Shown here piece by piece: positions 51,501 through 64,000 of a DNA stretch of 64,000 nt. The translations under genes were made by a program, and so were the position numbers. Below the pieces are notes generated by a model, which had not been told where the DNA came from, did no database searches, and saw only the letters and a program-made list of their open reading frames with translations. The stretch is from assembly GCA_029207755.1 (NCBI GenBank), contig JARCOQ010000006.1, positions 25,068,022-25,132,021 of the forward strand, in the 5' to 3' direction. This DNA comes from Chamaea fasciata (taxonomy: Eukaryota > Chordata > Aves > Passeriformes > Sylviidae). Positions within the stretch are counted from its first letter, which is position 1. Each line of letters begins with the position of its first letter.

Positions 51501-53095
51501 GGAGGCAGACTATGTGAAGAAGGAATTAGAGTTATAATCAAAGCCTTCTGCATAAGAGCAGATTGCTTCAGCTATGTTCAGAGTGGAGTATAATTTGATC
51601 TGCCTATCCATTTTGATTTCCTTATTACTTTGTTACTGAAGACATATTTTTGTACACAGACATACAATCTGTAAGTGAGAGACCATAGTTACTGTTGGCA
51701 AGGAAACAAGTTACTGCGTGCTGAAACCCACATTTCAAATAAAACTATATTAGGATTTGAGTTAATTCATACTTATAATTGTCCATGAGTTTTTATTTGT
51801 ATATACTTAGAGTAGGAAGTCATTAATTAAATTAATATATTTGAAGGAAAATTACTTAGCCCACTAGTCTTGAACTCAAGAAAAGATACAAGAAATGATT
51901 TTTTAAAGAATGGCCATTTCTGCACAAAAATCAAGCACATAAAATTGAAATAACTTCCTTCCCAGAGCTTTCAGTAATTTTTGAGGAACCAAGAAATCAA
52001 AACCCAGCATTTTTTGTTTTGTTTATTTCTGTTAAATTACTCCTATAGACTGCACCCAAATTGTCTGCCTTCCCACAGTTGCTGTCCAGAAAGGAAACAA
52101 CTGTAATTTCCCTTTCTCCTGTTCTTGCTCATGTTATATTCACATGCAGCCTTCCTCATACCCCTCTGTTGCAGTCCCTTCAAATCTTGTGCAGTTGTTC
52201 CAACCAATTCAGCACCACTGTTTCTCTTTACATTTTAGGACAAGCAAGAAAAGAGCCTCGAAATATTCACTGGACCAAGGTTGTGTAGACCTAGCAGAAA
52301 AAGTGAAAGAAAATGTTTACTCCTTATGGCTCTTCTGGGGGCTTCAAAAAGCAGCCAGGAAGGGATGTTCTTGTGTACCACACATCACTAGGATACTGAC
52401 AGCACTTTCCTCACAGGTATTGCTTGTTACCAGAACAAATTCCAATTACATGGTCATTAAACAAATTTCACTGTTCCTAAATGGAAAAATTTGAACTTGA
52501 ATCGAAGTGTAGTGCTACACCAGTTCTTTCTGAAGCAACAGTTTTGGTTTTCTTCTGTATAGCAATTAAAGAGATTCAGGAGGGATTACTGAAAAGGTCA
52601 CCAGTTTATGTGAAAACATTAAGTATAAAATATAAAGTGTGGCAATTCAAATGATAAGTGGAACAAGTCAGCATTTTAAGTTTTCCACACATAAATCAGT
52701 TTGTCACACGTATCTTATTAAGGTATTATAACTGAAGAAGCTAGAATTCACTTCCCATTCTATTCTCATAGTAAAGCTGGTATAATCTGGGAATGTATCA
52801 CCTCTGCTTGAATCACTTCTGGGAGTTACATGCATACTATATAATGAGAATAAAACTTCATGTCATATTTTGAAAACGGCATTTATGGTTTATTTATAGC
52901 TTCACAGTTCAAGGTCATTTACAGGGATCATTATCTCCACTTATTCTGCCAATTCTTTCAATAGTTTGACATAGTCAACTAGTAAGGTTTCTGAAAGTAT
53001 TAAAGCACAAGTTGCCTTTGTTTAAAATAGATGACAACGTAGATACATTGTTGAATTTCAAATTAGAAAAAAGCACATGATATATAATTTATAGA

Positions 53096-54517
53096 CATAG
53101 AATCACAGAATATGCTGCTGTGTTGGGAGGGACACACAAGGATCATCAAGTCCAACTCCTGGCCCTGCATAGAACCACCCCCAAGAGTCACACCCTGTGC
53201 CTGAGAGCATTGTCCAAACACTTCTTGAACTCTGTCACCCTTGGTGCTATGACCACTTCTCTGAGTGGCCACAGCAACAAGCCTAACAGAGTTGGTTCCA
53301 GTGCCCAACCACCCTCTGGATGAAGAACCTTTTCCTGTCATTCAACCTAAACCTTCCTTGTCTCAGCTTCATGCTATTTCCTTGAGTTTGGTCACCTCAT
53401 CAGTACTGAAGAGATCAATTCCTGCCCCTCATTTTCCCTTCAGAAGGAAGTTATAGACTGGAATGAGATTTCTCCTCAGTCTTCTGTTCTTCAGGCTGAA
53501 CAAACCAAGTGACCTCAGCCACTCTTCATAAGCCTTTCCCTCCAGACCCTTCACCATCCTTGTTGCCCTCCTTTGGATGCTCCCTAATAGCTTAATGTCT
53601 TTCTGACATTGTGGCACCCAAAACTGCACACAACATACATGGTGAGGCTGCCCCAGTGCAGAGCAGAAAGGACAGTCCCCACCCTTGCCTGGCTGGTGAT
53701 GCTGTGGCTGATGAGCCTCAGGACAGGCTGTCAGGGCACTCCTGACTTGTGTTCAACTTGTCATTGACCAGGACCCCCAGGTCCCTTTCTGTGGCACTGC
53801 TTTCCAGCATCTCATTCCCCAGTCTATACACCCTGTACAACCAGGGTTGCCCCACCCCAGGTGCAGAATCTGGCACTCAACCTTGTTAAACTCACAGGAT
53901 TGGTGATTGCCCATCTCCCTAATTTGTCCAGGTCTCTCTGCAGGGCCTCTCTGCCCTCGAGGGAGTCAACAGTGCTTCCCAATTCAGTGTCATCAGCAAA
54001 CTTATTTAGTATTCCTTCAAGTCCTATGTACAAGTTGTTAATGAAGATGTTGAGGAGCGCTGGGCTGAGGATGGAGCCCTGTTGAACTGGTGCTCCAGCC
54101 ACTGGTGACCAGACCCCAGGCTGATGTCAGCCCATTCACTATAAGCCTCTGTGCCAGACCTGTCAGCCAGCTGCTCACCCAGTGCCTGACACAGTTATTC
54201 AGCTGTGAGCTGGATGCTTTGTCTACAACGACACTGTGAGACACGTCAGCTTTGCTGAAATCCAAAAAGATTCTATCTACTGGAGTTCCTAGATCAGCTA
54301 GGTGGGTTATCCTGTCACGGAAGGAAATTAAGTTGGACAAGCAGAACTTTTCCCTCACAAAGCCCTGTACGCTGTGACAAACAACTGCGTTGTCCGAGAG
54401 ATTTTTTCAATATCTCCCTGAATAATCCTTTTCACAATTTTACTGGGCACTGAATTGAGACCGACAGACCTGTAGTTTCTGAGATCCTCTTTCTTTCCCT
54501 TATTGAAAATCAGAATG
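53096..54517 (-). mobile_element. CR1 LINE, 1.4-kb copy with reverse-transcriptase relics
   Basis: This is the longest transposon in the window. The 3' end (acatagaatcacagaatatg) lies at 53096. Going upstream come the C-terminal region (frame 53429-53629, with RRATRMVKGLEGKAYEEWLR), the catalytic FADD motif of the reverse transcriptase (frame 53824-54102, within NKFADDTELGS) and the FLDFSKA motif (frame 54038-54358). Stops and frame changes between these blocks show that it is dead. The 5' part of ORF2 and all of ORF1 are missing, as usual for truncated insertions. Confidence 0.95.
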
Positions 54518-56704
54518 TTAGGCAGTTATGTTATAAAATACAAGAGTATATAATTAACTAAGAATTGTAAGCATTTTTTTTGTAAAATTTCCTCCATTCC
54601 TGGAATAATTATTAAATTCTGTATGGAAAATGGCTCTTCTAACTTTATGTCTTTATACAAAACAAATACTCCTTTTAATTTTAAGATCAAATACAATTTT
54701 AATTTTTTGTTAAAAAGAGCCTATTTTTGAAATAATGAACTAGAAAAGATCCTTAGGAACAAGCTATTAAATCCTACTACACGTGGGAAGATGGTTCTAA
54801 ATCTCTTGGACATTTTTCAGCCAGCAATATGTCATGCACTTATTATATTATGAGCTTTATTTCATCTGAATAGAAAGAAAATTCTTACTGACTTAACTTC
54901 ATTAGCTATGCATAACCATCAGCAAATTTAAAGAGTAGAATTATTAGAGAGTTTTCCTGTTCCCTCTAGGGAAAAATTTTCCTTTTCTTTTCAGAAAGCT
55001 GTGCAGAGCTGCCCTACTACAAGTATTAACCTCTTAGCGTCTACAGTAATGATATATTTTCTTTCTCCTCTCCTAATAAAAATAATTCAGGTGTTGAATA
55101 CTTTACTACTTTAGTACTAATGGCTCTTTATGCAAGTGGATCTAATAGCACTGAATTATCAGCACTAATATATCCATATAACTCCAACAATGAAATTGTC
55201 ATCAGATACCGTGCAATGCTGTGAATCTTATTATTTTTAACTTCATATGTCTACAAAAAAATTCTTATTTTCCTAGAGATGATCAATAGAAACAAGTGAT
55301 GGACCAAGTTCTTTAAAGATATACAATTTTTTAGTAAGAACCAGCAAGTAAGACATACAAAGCCAAAACATTTGTATTTGAAGGTAAAAACAGACCCTGG
55401 CTTCACCAGACTTAAGCTTTGCCATGTGAGCTTAGAAAATCTCAGTTTAAGTTTGGTGTGATTCCTTGCTGCAGTTGTCAAAGGTGCCTCACAACCTAAT
55501 GATGATGAATTTATTCTACTCATGTTCTCCAGGGACTTCAAAGCAATGAACACATCAATTTCAAAAGGAAATGCTTCATTCTTTCAGAAATACCTACAGT
55601 ATTTTTCTGGCTACATTCATTCCAGAATCCCAGTGCTTTGTAAACACTGCTGAACATAGCACTGCACTGTGTTATTGCATGGAGGTGTAGAGAAATGAAC
55701 CAAACCCATCACACAGGGATTATTCTAGCCAGGACTGGTGATTGCTATAGGCAATTTTTATAATTAAAATAGCTAACAGTAAGTAACAATTCCTTCATTC
55801 CTTCTGCACTGCCAGCTAATAAAACAAGTCACCTTCATTTTGCATTTCTCTTTAAGCAGTTCTCGAAAGCAGGATCCATAGCCACATGTTCAGCACCCAT
55901 ATGGGAAGAGGAGTCCAATCTTAGAGTGCTCAAGAGCCATGGGCAGAACTGTGGGTGCCTGAACAAGCTAAGGAAAAGACGCTCTTGCTGACTCTCCAGT
56001 ACTTAATGACAGTGTGGGATTTTGTGTTATTGGTGAGAAATCAAACAGCAGGAAGCCCAAGTGTTTTCTAGAATAGCTAAAATGTTTTCCAGCTCTGAAG
56101 GTACATTTTGATTTCTCCTGGAATGCTTTTCCTGACCCTCCTGAAACTTCCCTTTCTCCCCTTTCTTCCATTTCTTCTCTGCTGTTTGTCTCACTCTTTC
56201 AATACACGATAACCCTTTCATTACACTTCTCACAGTAAGCAGTTGCTCCATTTGTGAAAGACAATTTCATGCTATGTTGGTACATCTAGGAGAGATCATG
56301 CCGCAGACAGAAAGCTACAGAAGCTTTTTCAGGGCGTGGTTTTGGAAAGACCTGTGCACTTCAGTATGTGTATGTGCACAGTGTTTTCCTCTTTCCTCTC
56401 AACCAACCTCAAACCAGAAGAAGGAAATGTTTCTGAAAAAAAATAATGAATTCAAAACTCTATAAATTAATTTCAAACCAAAGCCATTTGGGTCCCCAAA
56501 TTATAGGCAACAACACTGGCAACTACTGTTACTGACTCTGCAGTGGGCAGTTCAAGGGAGTCAAGATGACTGACAGCTCTCTCTGGGCTAATAACCACTG
56601 AAGATAACACATTTTTTTCTGTAGCTGAAGTACTCCTACAGAAGCTTAAAAGAGCAACACAAACTTCTGCTTTTACTCCACTTTAAAAATATCTATATTA
56701 TTAC

Positions 56705-56815
56705 CTGTTTAGAGCACTCCAGAGTACTTTTCTGCTTTCTAACCAGATGTTGGTCGTATGTCATCATATACACAATGTGGCATGTGCCATCCTTGCAACA
56801 GATCTCCTTGCCTTT
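56705..56815 (-). other. Candidate internal coding exon, unconfirmed
   Basis: On the minus strand the frame is open for exactly 37 codons in phase 0/0. It starts just after an AG (ggagtag, itself a stop in frame) and ends at a good donor (CTAAACAG|GTAATA), with a stop four codons later. The product contains KGKEICCKDGTCHIVYMM and five cysteines or so, and ends ECSKQ. The pyrimidine tract lies further upstream, where a stronger acceptor (ttattttcttgtag, exon from 56833) would leave no frame open throughout. The identity is unknown, and a non-coding exon is equally possible. Confidence 0.25.
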
Positions 56816-59800
56816 CTACTCCTTTTAGGTTATCTACAAGAAAATAATAACTTAAAAAAAAATCCAAATAAAATATGATAGTGGAAAAAACTAAAAAGGA
56901 CTTTGTTTAGAGTCAGAAACAGCTACCAAGATCTGAAGAGAATTTCTAAAATTACAGTGGAAGTTTTCTCCTTCAAAACTTAGGTGTATTTTCACACATT
57001 CCCTGAGTGATTCATGGAATAGTCACTAAGTTGATGGAATAGCTCTAAACTATTCAAATAGATTATACCAATTAAGTTAGCTTAAACACTGGCAACACAT
57101 TAAAGTCATTGAAGTTATTACACACTTCAGAAAATATTGTGTTATTTCAGTAGAATATAGGTTGTATATTCTGTTGCAATGTAGTATATTAAGAAACAGC
57201 TGACTCCTTTTTCTCTTTCCAGTAAGCCCTGAGTTGAAAATCTATTATTTTCCCATCTGGTTTGTCTGCACATTTTCTCTCAACAACAATCTCTCTCTCA
57301 GCAGCATGTGTTTTCCTTAATGCAGAGTCTCATTGAGAAGCAATGCACTGATGTCTTGGGTGGAATTTGGTGCTCAGCATATGCAGCACTCAGATGTGCT
57401 ATGAATAGTGTACATACAAATCACCTCTAAATTTGTTCATTCCAGTAGTGTAAATTAGCAACACTCTGAACAGATTTTTTCAAATATTCATCACAGAAAA
57501 AAATTTTTAGATCTCCTGTGAATGCTAGTTCTGCTTTGGTATCACAGCAATACAAATCTCTGTCTTCCTAAACTTATGGGAACAAGCTCTTCATACTATC
57601 ACAAACAAGAAAAACTTTAAAAGTTATTTTTTTTATTATTTACTTCACTAAAGCTGTGTTCTAAGTGCACTAGTGCTCAAAGTACAGCCAGTCAGCCAGT
57701 TGTATGTCTGTTCAGCAACACAAAATCTTTTAAACCTAAAATGCTAAAATATCTCTTAAAGATGTGTTGAACTATTCTGTAGTGAATAGAATACTGAACA
57801 GGAGCCACTGTTTGCTGGTTAATGATGGGCAAAATATATAATTTCCTACCCATGAAAACAGTGAATTTTTTAGGACTTGCATTGTCATTATTAATGCCTC
57901 CCAATTTGCAGTGCGCAGCACTGCATGAAAAAAGACTCACATAGAAAGAGCTGATTTCCATTGGCTTTTGCTAGGCAAAAACCATTACTCAATTAAAGAG
58001 CACAGAATTTAGCACACAGACTTTGACCATTTTGTCTTATGTATAACAATGTATGGTTTTCTAAAATAAGAAAATTTGAAACTAACCAATTTTCTTTCAT
58101 CTTCCCATCTGAGAAACAGCAGAAGTATGAATGTTTATATCCCTTCTGTAATTCCCACTTCTAATGCAACTGCAAATACTGTGAAGAGATATATAAAATT
58201 TTAAGGCTTTTTGGGTTCCTGTTTGCCATCTGTCTGCCATGTTATCTTGGGGCAATACATGATAAAGTTTAATTACGCATTGCAAAAAAATCAGAAGTAT
58301 TTTTTACTTAGCTTCATGTTGAACTGATTGAATGTTCCCTTGCTGTCAGCATCTAGGAACTGTGAACATGAAGGACTAAAAGAGACCCCAGGAAATAATC
58401 TAGATTATTCTCCTCTCAGAGGAACATAAATACCACTTAGTGTCAAATAAAAGGACACTCTAGTCTGTGACTAGTCAGTTTTAAGTTGTATATGATGGAC
58501 AAATATCACCTGATAATTTTTTTCTGAAAACAAATTGAATTCTTTTCCTATATTCAGTAAGGATTAAATATTGCCTATTAAGTTTAAATTGCAAAAGGGG
58601 GCCATTACAGAAAATAGCCAATTTCACTTATCTTTACATCAACAATGCTATTCCTGAGTAGCATTTAGCATAATTTTGGCTTCCAGTTTTAGTATCTCTG
58701 AAGTTATTACTACAGTTCTTCCTAAGGAACAAATTCCTGCTATTTGTAAAGACACACAGAAAGTTTTGTGGCCTTTCCTACAAAAGAATGCACAATGGAC
58801 AGGCCTGACTTCAAGAACAGTAAAACAAAAGCCCAGAAAAATCTCTGGTGAGAAAGCAAATAAGGCAAAAAGACTATGAATTTAAGCATAGCCCAAATTT
58901 AATATTCAAATGTCTTTTGGTTCCAATATAATTTGCTGGGTCAGAGTCCATTCAACTTCAGTGAAGTGCTAAATTTTCTTACTCATCTAACAAGATGAAC
59001 AAGCCCTGTGATGTCTGGAAAAGTTTAGCTTGACTTGTCTATATATTTGCACTGAAGCAAGCTTCTGCAGAAGCAAATTTCATAGTATGGAGCCATTTAA
59101 TAAGTCAGTACTGAAACAACATACCCAGGACTTTATCCTCATGATGGATAGATTCATCACTCAGAGCATTTCCAGCCTTTCACTTCCAAATCTGATCTGC
59201 CCTCCAACTCCCTCTCTGAGTAATGTACAAAATATAGTGCACAGCAGTCCCTTCTGACTCAATTCATTGCTACCTAGTTTCTGATGATGTATATGCATTC
59301 TTATATTTAATTCTTAAGTTTTCCAGTGAATCTATTAATTCAGTTTGTACCTGTAGCCATAACCAAAATATTGTATTTTACACAAGGATGAAGAGAATAT
59401 AATAATCTAAATATTTCGGTCAAAGTTTGGAAACACCACTGTAGCTTTTCCAGGAAAATTTCTGTGCTTCCTTCTTTAGCTGTCCTTTGTAGGTCACTCT
59501 CTCCTCCTGGGGAAAGCACCTATTTTCATACAGAATTCCTGTTTAGTCAAAAAGTACTTCTGCTATGAGCATGCTGAAGTGTAACTTTCCATCAACCATA
59601 ATACCAGCACAACAGCAGAGGTTAAAATTTAAATTCCCATTAGCATGTTCACTTATAGTCTGTTCTTTCTCATTCTATTCTCTAAATCTCTTTTACATGA
59701 AAGGATGCATCTCAAGAATACAGCTAATGCAGGGGAGCATAACATAAAAGCCATTTACAGTCAAAGCTAAACTAATCCTTACCTCATTAAAGTTATGCTT

Positions 59801-62164
59801 TGGCAGATGTTGCAGTCTATCAGGAAAGGAACCTTTCAAACTAAACAGTGCAAAATAACTCAGCACAAAAATAAGAATTGTTTTGTCCTACCTCTGCATT
59901 TTCCCAGTTTAATACGACTCCAGATGTTAGTTTAGCATATTTTTCTCTGGGTTCTGTTTTTTGATGTTTAAAAGGAGAGAAGTTGAATAAACATTTATAA
60001 CAGACATTTTATTTAAAATTAAGTGTGCTGGTGAAAAGAACCAGGCAGACTTCTGACAGAACTCAGTACAGCAAAGCTCCAATTTTCCCCAAATTGCAGC
60101 AGTTTCACAGGAGTAACCATTTTTCCTAACATGAGGTCTCCTCATGAAAACATCCACTTTTCAGAATGGGCTCCACCTGCACCAAAACCAAATTCATACC
60201 ACTAATGTCATTGTATCAAGACTTCAGTCATACAGGCTTCTGAATCAATCATTCTGACCTTGCACTGTGATACCACGATGGTATCCTCCCCATCAACCTA
60301 ACAAGCTGTACTACTAATTAAATTACCACCAGTAATATTGGTGTCATAAAAGATGACTATGTGCAATATTTAAAAATAAATACATAAGCATGTCCTTCAT
60401 ATACATATTAATCCTATGTATTAAGTACACATAAGGATATACTTATGGATTTAAAAATAAATATACAAGTGAATAGTTACAGCAAAATACTATTTATTAC
60501 CCAAACCGCTGAAGAACCAAGTATGCTGTATATTTCACATAAAAGTCCTAGCTTCCCTCCTTTCTTAGGTTTCTTCCAAAATGAATGACTATTTCCTTTC
60601 CTGGTCTCCTAGTTAAAGTATACATCTTTATGAAGGGTCTCCAGCCCCTTGCACAGTGTCTGTACACCTGACAGCTTCAGCCACACACTGAGGTACAGCG
60701 GAGTGTAGAACTTGCTGTCACAACATATTTTAGATTTTCAGACTCAAATTAGGCAGGACTTTTGGGTTTAGCAATTAACTGCCCTTGATCAGTGATCCAG
60801 GAATATAAATACATGCATCAATAAGCTGAAGTTTACATCTTCAAGCTTTTATCTTTAGCTGTACCTAAATTAAAATATATCTGAACTGGCATGAAAGGTA
60901 AAGTAGCTTGTATACAACGGGCAGTCTTATTTTTACAAAACAGTTAAACACACCACTCAAAGATCAGTTCCATAATTTAATATGTGAAATACCACCTTCA
61001 ACAACAACAACAAAAAAAATCATAAATTGAACATACTTCATTGAGTATTGAAAGTGATAAAAAATGGGCAATATTTTGTTATAATGACAAGCCTATTTTT
61101 TGTATGCACCTTTCTTAACTGGAACAATAGCAGTAATTAATGTTAAGTCATTCTGGGATAACTTTTTATTCTATGTGTCAAATGAGATGCACAGATACTC
61201 ATTAACTGTTTTCACGCATTTTTCAAGCCATAGTGGTTTTTACAGAACTACCTAGATTACTGTCACTCAGAAGTAGTCTGTCCAAAGACTAACAATAAGA
61301 CTGTCTGGTTGCTCTTATTTCATACTAGATTGAGGAAAAGAAAAACCAGCCACAATGATTCATGTTCTCTACTCTTGACTAGATCACCACTTTTCCTATT
61401 TTTTCTTGTCTCGCAGGCAATAAATATTTTCACATGTCTTTCCTTAGACACACTACAGCTAAGTTAAAGACTAAGCCCTTAGGATCAAAGATGACTCAAT
61501 ACTGTTTTTTTCTAAAAAATTTTAAAAAGAAATTTGTTTACAGGAGTCATTTTTCTTTGCTCTCTAAAATTAATAAGAGAAGTATTTGAAAGAATGTCCT
61601 TTTTTACCTACAGCAATTTTGATCTAGTTATCTATGGAGCAATCTCTTGCAATGGTGAGGAGAGTAATAAAGAATGAAATGGGGGTAGAAAGCAGCCAGC
61701 TATAAAAAACGTAAGTGACTAAACAAAGGACAGATAGAAAGCTCCGATTTCATGCCATGTTTACAGAGCTTAAAGAAAGAGAAAGGCACTATATTACCCA
61801 CATTCATCTGTCTGGCCTTCCTATCACTGCTGATCTACAGCTTACTAAACAACAAAATGCACACATTCTTCATTTCTTCATGACTTGCATGTAGGATACA
61901 AGTAAATGTAATGCTTCACAATGATGTATGAGGGTTTAAAACTTGGGTAACCACTGTCATGGATCATTGTAATTTCCTGCAGACACACCTAGACAGAGCC
62001 CCATCAGTTGACTTTTACAGAAGTTTTATACTTCTTAGATGAATAAGTAAATGGGTTTTTTACAGACAGCAAACAAAAGAACAATATCCAAGACAAGGAA
62101 ATAATGAAACATCCAAACTAATTTACAGAAGCCCCACTACGACCTTCAGTTTTAAGAGAAAGGC

Positions 62165-62735
62165 CTTGCCAGCCAAACCTACGGAAGGCAGCATCCGAGA
62201 TCATTGGACATGTCCAAGGATGGGGCATCCACAACTTTTCTGGGAAACCTGTTTGAGTGCCTTGCTACTCTCTGGGTAAAGAATTTTTTTCTAGTATCTA
62301 ATCTAAACCTACTCTATTTTAAAGCCATCCCCTCTTGTCCTGTCACTACATGCCCTTTTAAAAATCCCGCTCATCTTTCTTGTAGGCTTCTTTCAGGTAC
62401 TTGAAGGCTGCAATTAGGTAACTCCAAAGCCTTCCCTTCTCCAGGGTGAACAATCCCAATTGTCTCAACATTTCCTTATAGGAGAGGTGCTCTATTCCTC
62501 TCACCATCTTGGTGGCCTCCTCTGTGCTTGTTCCAGCAGGTCTGTGCCATTCTGGTGCTGGGGACCCCAGAGCTGGATCCAGCACTGTAGGTGGGGTCTC
62601 ATTACAGCAGAGCAGAGGGGCAGAATCACTTTTCTTGACCTGCTAGCCACTCTGCTTTTGATGCAGCTCAGGTCATGGTTGATTTTCTAGGCTGCAAGTG
62701 TGCAATTTCCAGCTCATGTCCAGCTCTCTTTTATT
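62165..62735 (-). mobile_element. CR1 LINE fragment lacking the extreme 3' end
   Basis: The plus strand follows the reverse complement of CR1: 'catccacaacttttctgggaaacctgtttgag', 'aatctaaacctactctattttaaagccatcccctcttgtcctgtcac', 'tttcaggtacttgaaggctgcaattagg', then a segment encoding on the minus strand the conserved ORF2 C-terminus (frame 62358-62585, with TKMVRGIEHLSYKEMLRQLG). Stops and indels are present. Confidence 0.9.
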
Positions 62736-63621
62736 TAGATGCAAATGTTAAAATCATCCTAAGTAAAATATACATTTTAGTTGTACATCCTTAGAAAAAA
62801 AGAGAGAGAGAGACCATTGTAGGAAATATTTTGCCTCCATTTCAAGGTATCAGAAATTGGTGCAGTGTCATATCTCCAGTGCCTCTTTTTTGAAATACTG
62901 AATTATCCTCCTATGAAAGTGCCTGCTGCTTTGAAACTAGAGGTTTCTAATTTCAACTTTCATCTCCCAGGTTTTGATGGAGATAGGAGTGGACCAGGAA
63001 ATGCTTTCTGGTTTGGTGCCTCTGGTAAAGATTGGTATAATATTCTCAGCCATTGAATGTTTTGCTTTCTTCTTGGTCAGGTCACAGGTATTATTGAATG
63101 TTGTGTTTGGAAGGGAGATGGGTTTTTGTTTGGTGGGGTTTTTTTTAACATCACCCAGCTGTATTGTTTCAACATCCTCATGGGTTTGTGGGTGAAGAAA
63201 CATAGTTTGGAATAAAAATGCAATTTGAGTGCCTTTAAGGGTCCAAGTTATGCTGTCAAAACATGTAGATTTGAGATGTCTAACTTTCTTAGATAAATGT
63301 CTCACAATTCCCTTCGTTACAACTGGCAACCTACCTACCACAACCTATTTGATGGAGCTATTACTCTGCTTCAGAACAGCTCTTGAACCAGACTTGCATC
63401 CGTATTATTATTTATAATCAACATTTAATAATAGCTATGTCTCTAAATGAAGGTCTTTTATTCCTCAGATATATCAAAGAATGTTTGCATGATTTTTAGC
63501 CAATGTAATCATGGATATTTGATTATTCCTTTACACAATTTCATCAGTCATGTCTATGATTAACACTTATAATATGTTTGATTGCATTTATGCAATATAA
63601 ATAATTACCTCTCCTTTAAGG

Positions 63622-63661
63622 AGAATGGATTATTACTCCTTCAAGTAGAATGGATTATTAC
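63622..63661 (+). repeat. Tandem duplication, 25-bp period
   Basis: The 15-mer agaatggattattac occurs at 63622 and again at 63647, with related sequence between the two. Confidence 0.9.
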
Positions 63662-64000
63662 CTAGCAAAACATCCCATTCTGCAACTCTTTCCAGGAGTT
63701 TAAATGTGTCTCAGAGTGGTTTTTTTCTCAGGTGCTTTGGACTAGTCTCTATAAGGAAGCTTCACGCAGTATCATAACTTGGGTTTTCCCCTTTTTTTCC
63801 CAGAGACAGACCAAAACACACACACACAACCCAAAAGTGTTGGTGTCACCTGGCATGAAGCAGAAGTGGCCTCTTCCAGCATCAGGCAATCAGAGAGTTC
63901 TAAGCCCTCTTGGGTGCCTAATTTCACCTCAACACAAATGAGAGGCAGAATACGAACAGCAACAACCACAGTACACATTTCACTTAAAACTTACCAACAA

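Larger units (their letters stand above)
35213..53095. other. Intergenic or intronic sequence, no confident gene
   Basis: The stretch is AT-rich with two CR1 fragments (36945 and 38360), a probable MIR SINE (42684), a TG microsatellite, and three coding-like but unconfirmed signals (45714-46040, 48472-48587 and a plus-strand frame at 52144-52494). No continuous gene model could be assembled from these. Confidence 0.6.
54518..64000. other. Intergenic or intronic sequence, no confident gene
   Basis: The stretch is AT-rich with one CR1 fragment (62165-62735), exon-like segments on the minus strand (56705-56815 and about 59783-59960), and a 25-bp tandem repeat (63622-63661). At the extreme right edge the minus strand has a strong donor motif (TTGTTG|GTAAGT, about 63995), so an exon could begin just outside the window. 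Confidence 0.5.

Noticed and set aside
55836..55880. Minus-strand exon-like piece with CGYGSCFRELLKEKC
   Set aside because: The frame is open for only about 20 codons, with a stop upstream and no acceptor AG between that stop and the open part.
1..64000. tRNA, rRNA or CRISPR-like arrays
   Set aside because: No cloverleaf-type A/B box pair, rRNA segment or regularly spaced repeat-spacer array was noticed on either strand by eye; a covariance-model search was not possible.

Overview
The window is nuclear DNA from an amniote, most likely a bird. It is AT-rich, has long introns and almost no large reading frames, carries one sharp CpG island, and its recognisable interspersed repeats are nearly all CR1 LINEs, six fragments with the typical 3' tail or reverse-transcriptase relics. 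Low repeat density with CR1 dominance fits birds; a turtle or crocodilian cannot be excluded from sequence alone.

The only gene I can name is GABRA2, the GABA-A receptor alpha-2 subunit, on the minus strand. Its start codon and signal-peptide exon (14379-14467) and the next coding exon (11721-11836) are joined in frame by good splice sites. Together they give residues 1-62 of a protein of about 450. A CpG island at about 14815-15740 is the promoter region, with a consensus minus-strand donor at 15153/15152 for a non-coding first exon and two inverted CCAAT boxes at 15758-15776. Positions 1-11720 are the start of a long intron. The exon for the next part of the extracellular domain was not found, so the intron continues to the left of the window.

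Positions 15763-64000 lie upstream of GABRA2. In mammals this side holds COX7B2 and GABRA4 (known synteny, not shown here). I see no confident gene in it. The best unexplained coding signal is a splice-bounded, phase 0/0, 41-codon exon candidate on the minus strand at 23936-24058, whose charged, helix-like product I do not recognise. A second phase 0/0 candidate of 37 codons lies at 56705-56815, and a third, with an ATG, at 48472-48587. They could belong to an unrecognised gene or transcript upstream of GABRA2, or be chance.

Other structure: two copies of one ~360 bp repeat in the same orientation 10.5 kb apart (24340 and 34858); a 266-bp tandem duplication with internal half-unit similarity (29041-29556); an LTR-like patch with a TATA box and polyadenylation signals (about 22330-22430); a probable ancient MIR SINE (42684-42930); several pure G-tracts; and a perfect 20-bp palindrome 20 bp inside the intron after the second GABRA2 coding exon. 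No rRNA, tRNA or CRISPR-like array was seen.
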